Below are positions 42,635 to 51,081 of a DNA stretch of 64,000 bases, one piece after another. Both the position numbers and the translations under genes were made by a program. The DNA comes from Eledone cirrhosa (Eukaryota > Mollusca > Cephalopoda > Octopoda > Eledonidae), in assembly GCA_964016885.1 (NCBI GenBank), contig OZ024749.1:27733372-27797371 (forward strand). The letters are read 5' to 3'. Within the stretch, counting starts at the first letter, position 1, and every line of letters begins with the position of its first letter. The notes below the pieces were generated by a model. It saw nothing but the letters and a program-made list of their open reading frames with translations, was not told the DNA's origin and did not search any database.

Positions 42635-42916
42635 TGTGTGTATGTGTGTGTATGTGTGTGTGTGATGTTAGGTAACTGTTGATAACGTGTATATATATAT
42701 ATATATATATGTATGCATTTGAGTGTAAATACATGTGTGTGTGTGAGTGTGTATAAACCGAAAAGAAGAAGAAGAAGCAGTGTGTGTGTGTGTGTGTGTA
42801 TGTGTGGTGTTAGGTAACTGTTGATAACGTGTGTATATATATATATATATGTATGCATTTGAGTGTAAATACATGTGTGTGTGTGAGTGTGTATAAACCG
42901 AAAAGAAGAAGCAGTA

Positions 42917-42967
<51 letters not shown>

Positions 42968-43149
42968 TACTTAGGCAATTGTTGATAACTTCCAGAATAG
43001 GAGTTATAGTTGTAAGCAATGATGTGACAATCACTGTTATAAGTTTTAAGACATTCTCGTACCAACAACGTGCTGGCTTCTTTCGATGCATTCTTGGGGA
43101 CTGATGAACAGGTGGTGCGGCTCTTCTGCCGGGGTCGCGGGGGCTAGAA

Positions 43150-43191
<42 letters not shown>

Positions 43192-46100
43192 TTTAGTAAA
43201 GTTCTGTCAGGTCTTTGTGGCTTTGGCAATATGATAGAAACATCAATAGAATTTGTATTATCATCATATAAACATGTATGTAGAAGGTAAACAGAAATAA
43301 CAACACAATCAGTACAGTATATGGAAGGAATATATTAGGTTAACGCTTGAAACAGCAGGAAGAGGGTCTTAACATTTCGGACGCTAGTCCTTCATTAGAA
43401 GAAAGAATGAGAAATTAGATAGATTGATGGAACGCTGTGTGTGTGTGTGTGTGTAGATATGCTTATGTGCGTGCGTGTGTGTGTGTGTATATATATATAT
43501 GAATATGTATATTATTATTGTTGTTGTCATTATTATTATTGCTATTATTATTTTGCCTTTCATCCTTACGGGGGTCGATAAAATAAAAGTACCAGTAATG
43601 CACTGGGTAATTGCTGGCCTTGTGCCTAAAGTAGAAACAATTATTATTATTATTATTATTATTGTTATTAATGTATGTGTGTGTATATGTGTGAGTGTAT
43701 GTGTATGTATGTGTGTATGTATATATGTATGTATGTATATATATATATATATATTTCTTTTTTTCTTTTCTTTTTTTAAAATTTTTTAAAATTTATTTAT
43801 TATTATTATTATTTTTTTTATTTTATTTTATTTTATTTTATTTTATTTTATTTTATTTGTTTTTTCTTCTCGTGCAATGGCCATACTCGATAACGAGGGG
43901 GCAGCCATCATCATGTATGTATGTATATATATAAGACCCGTCCCACCCTTGCAAGCAGGGAAAAGCGGACGTAAAATGATGATGATGATGATGATGATAT
44001 ATATATATATATATATGTTCTTCTGGTTTTATAATTTCACAAAGTTTTACCAATAAAGAGAGAGAGTCGGTTTCTAACATAGACACAAGACTCTCATTGG
44101 AATTTACACAACATCAACTAGGTAGATATGTATGTATGCATGTGTAGATATGGATGTTATTGTATGTGTGGATGTGTATGTTTTAGTTGTATGTGTGCAT
44201 GTGTATATGCTTTGTATCTGTACATGTGTATATGCAGTTATTAGATGCAACATTTTTGGAATGTTTTACATATTTTTACTGTTCCATTAATGGATTGTAC
44301 TTGTAGTTTCCTAACTAGTTGTGTTCTTTCTGTTCCTGTGAAGCCTAGCTTCTCAAGATTTGTATTGAGGCAGTTACTAACATATCCCAGTGCCCCAATA
44401 ATCACAGGCATAAATCTGAAGGTGTAATCAGGGTGGAGTATCTGCAGATTTCTCATCAGTTCTGCATAAATATTCTCCTTTTCACTAATCTTTGATATTA
44501 TATTGGCATCTGCTGGGCAGCTAATTTCCACTACTGTGCATGTTTTCTTCTCCCTGTCCCATATCATAATATCTGGTCTGTTATGCCTGCATTTTATTGG
44601 GGTTTTTACTGGAACATTCCACCAGTACTCTTTCATATTATGTACATGGATGTCTTCCACATTGTTGTAGCTTTTAATGTGTTTATTATCGGGGCTATCT
44701 TTTTTACGAACTGCATTGTACAGTGTTTTGGCCACTACATCATGCCTCATAAGTAGATAGTACTGCGATGACATCTTTGGGCAGCTGCTGATGACATGGG
44801 TGATATCCTCGATGTTAGTTCTGCAGAGTCTGCACTTGTTATCACATCTAGGTGTTTTGCCTGCATCCCTATCTCTTTTGTGAATCAGGTATTTCGTGCT
44901 AATCTCCTGTTCTTGGATTGCAAAAGCGTATCCTTCAAGGTGGGAGCCAATATAGCGGTTGTTGGTCCAAGATAGACTACTTTCCTTATCTATATTACTC
45001 TCCCTCTGGAGCTTCCTGGCAACATATCCATGCATGATTTTTTGCTGATAGGCTTGCAGTTTTTCATCCATGTATTCACTGCGATACTGCTGAGCGACAT
45101 CCCTGGGTGTGAATTTTTGATTATCACACAGGGAATATCTCTCAAGGAGTTCCTTCCCAACTCTCATGATCTTATCTGTTTCATGCAGATAGACTTGCTC
45201 GAGAAGCGGGCTCCTACGCTTCGAGGTTCGTAGATGTTGTCGGAGAGATATGATGCGACATTCAAATGTTGTCTGGACTGATGTTAGGCCTCTGCCTCCC
45301 TGTTTACGTTTCAAGTAAAGGCGGTCTATGTCACTGTTGATGTGGAAGTTTCCGGTGTTGTTCAGTATTTTTCGAGTTCCAACATCAACTGCTCGGATTT
45401 CGTCTATCGTCCAATTGAGTATTCCAAACGTTGGTGTTAGGACAGGCACAGCAAACACATTATGAGCCACTGTTTTGTTTTGCGCAGAGAGTTCCGATGA
45501 CCAGATCTTTCTTAATCGGGTGTAGTATTCCCTGGTTACGCGTTCTTTATTACAGATACCATTATAGGATATGTTCTCATCTATCCCCAGGTATCTGTAG
45601 CAGTCCTCATCAGATATTGGTGAAACAGTTAGACCATTGATGACAATGTTGCTAGATTGGGTTGTTGTTTTTCCCCGCTTTACAGTCATGTATGAGCATT
45701 TATCTTGGCCAAACTCCATTCCTATATCCTTTGAGAATGTTGTAACCAAGTCAAGATTTTTCTTCATCCCATCCATGTTCTTGGCATAGAGTTTCAGATC
45801 GTCCTCAAAGAAGTTATGGGTTAGGTTCGTATTTCTGTCCTCCTGTGAGCCAATGATGTATCCTTCACATTTCTTGAGCAGAAAGGACAAGGGGTTTAAT
45901 GACAAGATGAACAATATCACAGAGAGACTGTCCCCCTGAAATATCCCCCTGCAATATTTTATTTTATCAGTGAAAATAGAGTCCTCCCTCTCTGTCTTTA
46001 ACCTCAGGATAGTAGCCCAAGAAGAAGACAGCCTCTCTATGGCTCTGACAATAATGTCTGGGACTTTAGCAAGTTGGAGGGCCTCTATCATCCAAGAGTG

Positions 46101-47147
46101 GGGAACAGAATCGAAAGCTTTCTTGTAGTCCAGCCAGACTGTAGTCATATTCCTCCTAAGTTGTCGCACCTCTGACATCGCAGTTTTGTTGATTAGGAGT
46201 TGTTCAGCACATCCCCAAACCCTTTTCTTTCCAGCTGCTTGTTCATCTGTGATGATATTATTTTCACAGTGATCTTGGAGGAATAGGTTCAGGCAGGCTG
46301 TATACATCTTATACATCAGGTTCTGGCATGCAATGGGTCGGTAGTTTTTTGTCAAGTGGGTGTCTTTGTTCTTGGGGACCAGTAACGTTTGTGCTAATGT
46401 CAACCATTCTGGTATAAGTGTATCTCCCTTAAGAACTTGTTGGTAGAGGTCAGTAAGATACCTCCGATAGAATATTAGTTTTTTGTACCAGTAGCCGACA
46501 ATCATGTCTCTTCCTGGTGTTTTCTTATCTTGGAGTTTTCCTATCACAGTCTCAAGGGTACCCTCACTTATTTTGTATGTTTTTGCTGTAGTGTAGGAGC
46601 AGTAGTTCTTTCGGATTTCTCTTAGCCACACTGCATCTTGGTTGAAATTCTTTTTTTCACCCCATATTTTTCTCCAAAAGGAATCTATGTCTTTCTGGGA
46701 TGGGGCCTCAGTGACACTTATTATTTTGCCCTTCATATCTCTATAGACTGATGTTTGGTTTCGTCTGAATCTTTTATTAAGCATTTTTCTCTCATCTACC
46801 TTCTTCAGGTATCGGCATTTTTCGCTAACAGCTCTCAATTCTTGTTTGAGGGTGATCAGCTTATATTGAAGAGTTCTGATTCTACTGTTACCAAACATCG
46901 TCTCTATTTTATTTTTCACTCTTTGTTGGAGAGGAGTGAGGTTTTTTTGTGTTTGTTTGCATGTAAGGAGCATTGTCACATGTCCTATGGTTTTTCGTAG
47001 GTCAGCACTCTTTTTTTCTATTTTAGTTATATATGATGGTATTTTTGGTGGTGTTTTGTTCTTGTTAATATCTCTGCTATCACCAACATAATGCTTCACT
47101 GTCATTGCTAAGGCATATAAACAGGCGTTGATTGTTGATTTGCCAAA

Positions 47148-47178
<31 letters not shown>

Positions 47179-47504
47179 TGAATGTATATATATATATATA
47201 TATATGAATGTATATATATATATATATATGAATGTATATATATATATATATATGAATGTATATATATATATATATATGAATGTATATATATATATATATA
47301 TGAATGTATATATATATATATATATGAATGTATATATATATATATATATATATGAATGTATATATATATATATATATATATATATGAATGTATATATATA
47401 TATATATATATGAATGTATATATATATATATATATGAATGTATATATATATATATATATATATATATGAATGTATATATATATATATATATATATATATG
47501 AATG

Positions 47505-47540
<36 letters not shown>

Positions 47541-47563
47541 CATACATACATATATATATATAC

Positions 47564-47596
<33 letters not shown>

Positions 47597-47809
47597 GATA
47601 CATATATATATATATAAATACATTCATATATATATATAAATACATTCATATATATATATACATTCATATATATCATCATAAAATGATGATATATATGAAT
47701 GTATATATATATATATATATGAATGTATTTATATATATATATGAATGTATTTATATATATATATATGTATCTATATATATATGTATGTATATATATATAT
47801 ATATGTATG

Positions 47810-47840
<31 letters not shown>

Positions 47841-47842
47841 GA

Positions 47843-47879
<37 letters not shown>

Positions 47880-47888
47880 TGTATATGA

Positions 47889-47947
<59 letters not shown>

Positions 47948-50832
47948 GAAGATGGACGTTAAATGATGATGATGATATATAGTATAAAGTGCTCAGGTGC
48001 ACTACAATATATATATATATGTGTGTATGTGTGTGTGTGTGTATCTACAAGCTTAGATCATCATCATTTCATTTTACGTCCACTTTTCCCTGCTTGCAAG
48101 GCTGGGACGGGAACTGATTCTGGCTTGATTTCTACAGCTGGATGCTCTTCCTAACACCAACCTCATTTACAGTGAGTGCTGGGTGCTTTTTTGCCGTGGC
48201 GCCTACACGACCACTTTGCAGTGGAATGATAGGGACCCCAGTCCTATCATCTCATTTCTACAGCTGAGTAAACTGGATCGTGAAATAAAGTGTCTTGCTC
48301 AAGGAAACAACACATCACCCGGTCTGAGAATTGAACTCACAACCTTTCGATTGCAAGGCCAATGCTCTGACCACTAAGCCATGTATATATATATATCTCC
48401 AAACTGAGGTGAATATATATATAGACATAGGGATACATGCCTAGTAGTTATATGAAATCACCATGACCCAAACTACCATCAACAACAACAACAACAAAAC
48501 CACCACAACTACAAACACCACCACTAACACCTCTTCTACCACCAGAACCAACACAACCACCATGACCATCACCCCCACCACTACCGCCTCTACCACTACC
48601 TCTACCACCATCACCACCTCTACCAACACCACTACTACCACTACCACCGCTACGGCTATCACCACTACTACCACCTCTACCACCACCACCACCTTCACCA
48701 TCCTAGTATTATAACCACCAATGTATAAATCAAACTGACAGTTACATTTGATCTGTAATCCCGAGATTTAAGTGTCAAAATCTGAGGTAGAACACCACCA
48801 CCACCACCACCAGCCCCACCACCACCATCACTAGTAGCCCCACCACCACCACCATCACTAGTAGCCCCACCACCACCACCACCACCACCACCACCAGTAA
48901 CAGCAGAACCTTACTACCATCACCACAAGTAGCAGCAGAACCTTACCACCAACACCACCGCTTACAACAGCAACACTACCACCAACACCACCAGTAATAT
49001 CAGAACCTTACTACCTCCAACATCACCACTAACAACACCACTACCAGCAGTAGCAAAACACCTCCAACATCACTAACAACAGCAACACAAGCAGCAGAAC
49101 AGCACCACCACCACAAGAACACCCCCAACATCACTAACAACAGCAACACAAGCAGCAGAACACCACCACCACCAGTAACAACAACAGAAATTCTTTCAGT
49201 TTTCTTCTCTTTCCATCTTAGTCTACCCCATCTTTCTCACTTTCACCCTCACACCAGATGGAAGTAGTTTTTATAGATACAATAACGGATGGTTGTGGGG
49301 TGAGAGAGGTGTGGGTGAAGATCAAAGAATATATGTGAATAGGCATATATTAATAAAGAACAAGGAATATCAATGAATAAATCAGAGAATATTGTGAAAA
49401 GAAAGGAGCTGATCACCAGAGCAGACCAAGGAAACAATGTTTTCTTTGGTCTTTCCATTACTGATGCTATCTGTCTCGGTTATAACTTCTGGCAGAAGAA
49501 AAGAGCTGATCACCAGATCAGACCAAGGAAACAATGTTTCCATTGCTGATACTATCTATCTGTCAGTCACATCTGGCAGAAGAAAGGAAAAGAGCTGACT
49601 GTCAGATTGGACCAAGCAAACAATGTTTCCACTGGTTTTTCCTATTGCTGATACTATCTGTTGGTTACATAGGGAGAAGAAAGGAGCTGATCACCAGAGC
49701 AAACCAAAGAAACAGTGTTTCTATTGGTCTTTCCATTGACAATACTATCTACCGGGTACAACTCCTGATTGTCAGATCGGACCAGGTAAACAATGTCTCC
49801 TTTGGTTTTTCCATTGCGGGCACTGTCTGTCAGTTACAACTCCAGGCAGAAGAAAGGAGCTGCTTGTCAGATCAAACTAGTGAAAAAATGTTTCCAGTGG
49901 TCTTTCCATTGCCAATATTATTTGTATGTCAGTCACAACTCCTGACAGAAGAAAGGAGCTGATCACCAGATCAGACCAAGGAAACAATGTTTCCATTAGT
50001 CTTTCCATTACTAATGATATCTGTCTGTCAGTCACAACTCCTGGCAGAAGAAAGGAAAAGAGCTGATTAATATTGCCACTGGTCTTTCCCATTGCTAATA
50101 CAATCTGATTGGACCAGGAAAACTATGTTTCCATTGCTAATACTATGTCTGTTGGTCATATAGGAAGAAGAAAGGAGCTGATCACCAGATCAGACCCCCC
50201 CCAAAAAAAAACAATGTTTCCATGTCTTGCCATTGCTGAAACTATTTGCCAGTGACAACTCCTGGAATATTACATGATATTATGTAATATAAATGAATAT
50301 CACATGGCATGGTGTAATTTCAAAGGATATCATGGAATATCCACACAATATTAGTCAACTAAATCTATAATAGATAACTACAATGGAACTGAACCCAAAC
50401 CTCTTGGATTGTGAAACAAACTCCTTAAATCCCACACAACCATGCCCTTGACCGTCACCACATTTCATGGGAACAACAGAGAATGAGGAGAGAGAGAGAG
50501 AGAGAGGGGGGGAGGGAGGGAGGGGAGAGAGGGGGAGGGAGAGAGAGAGAGAGAGAGAGGGAGGGAGAGAGAGAGAGGGAGGGAGGGAGAGAGAGAGAAA
50601 GAGAGAAAGAGAGAGAGAGGGAGAATGAGAATATATATATATATATATTTCGTTTCTGAATTTGTTTAGCAAGATTCTTTATCTGAAAACGTGTGTTGAA
50701 ACCGATATTGTTATACTTTGGGAGGGTCATGCTGCCAATAAGAAACACATGCACCAGTTGCTTTCACTTCAATTGGAGTGAAAGCAACTGGTGCGTGTGC
50801 TTCTTATTGGCAACATGACCCTCCCAAAGTAT

Positions 50833-50880
<48 letters not shown>

Positions 50881-51035
50881 CGAAGGAAATGTGGTAAGGA
50901 ACCAGGTGGACCATAACGCACCAAAGTACTCAATACTTAGGGTAGTAGAGTGGGTAATAGGAACCAGTAAGATCCCGACGGCCGAGAATTAGCCATCGAA
51001 ACGGCTTGAGCTCAGCCATCGGGGTCTTACTGGTT

Positions 51036-51081
<46 letters not shown>

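Noticed and set aside
42963..43229. Frame reading [15 protein letters not shown] across exon w2
   Set aside because: Wrong frame for the exon. The frame set by neighbouring exon phases gives the conserved DOCK sequence instead.
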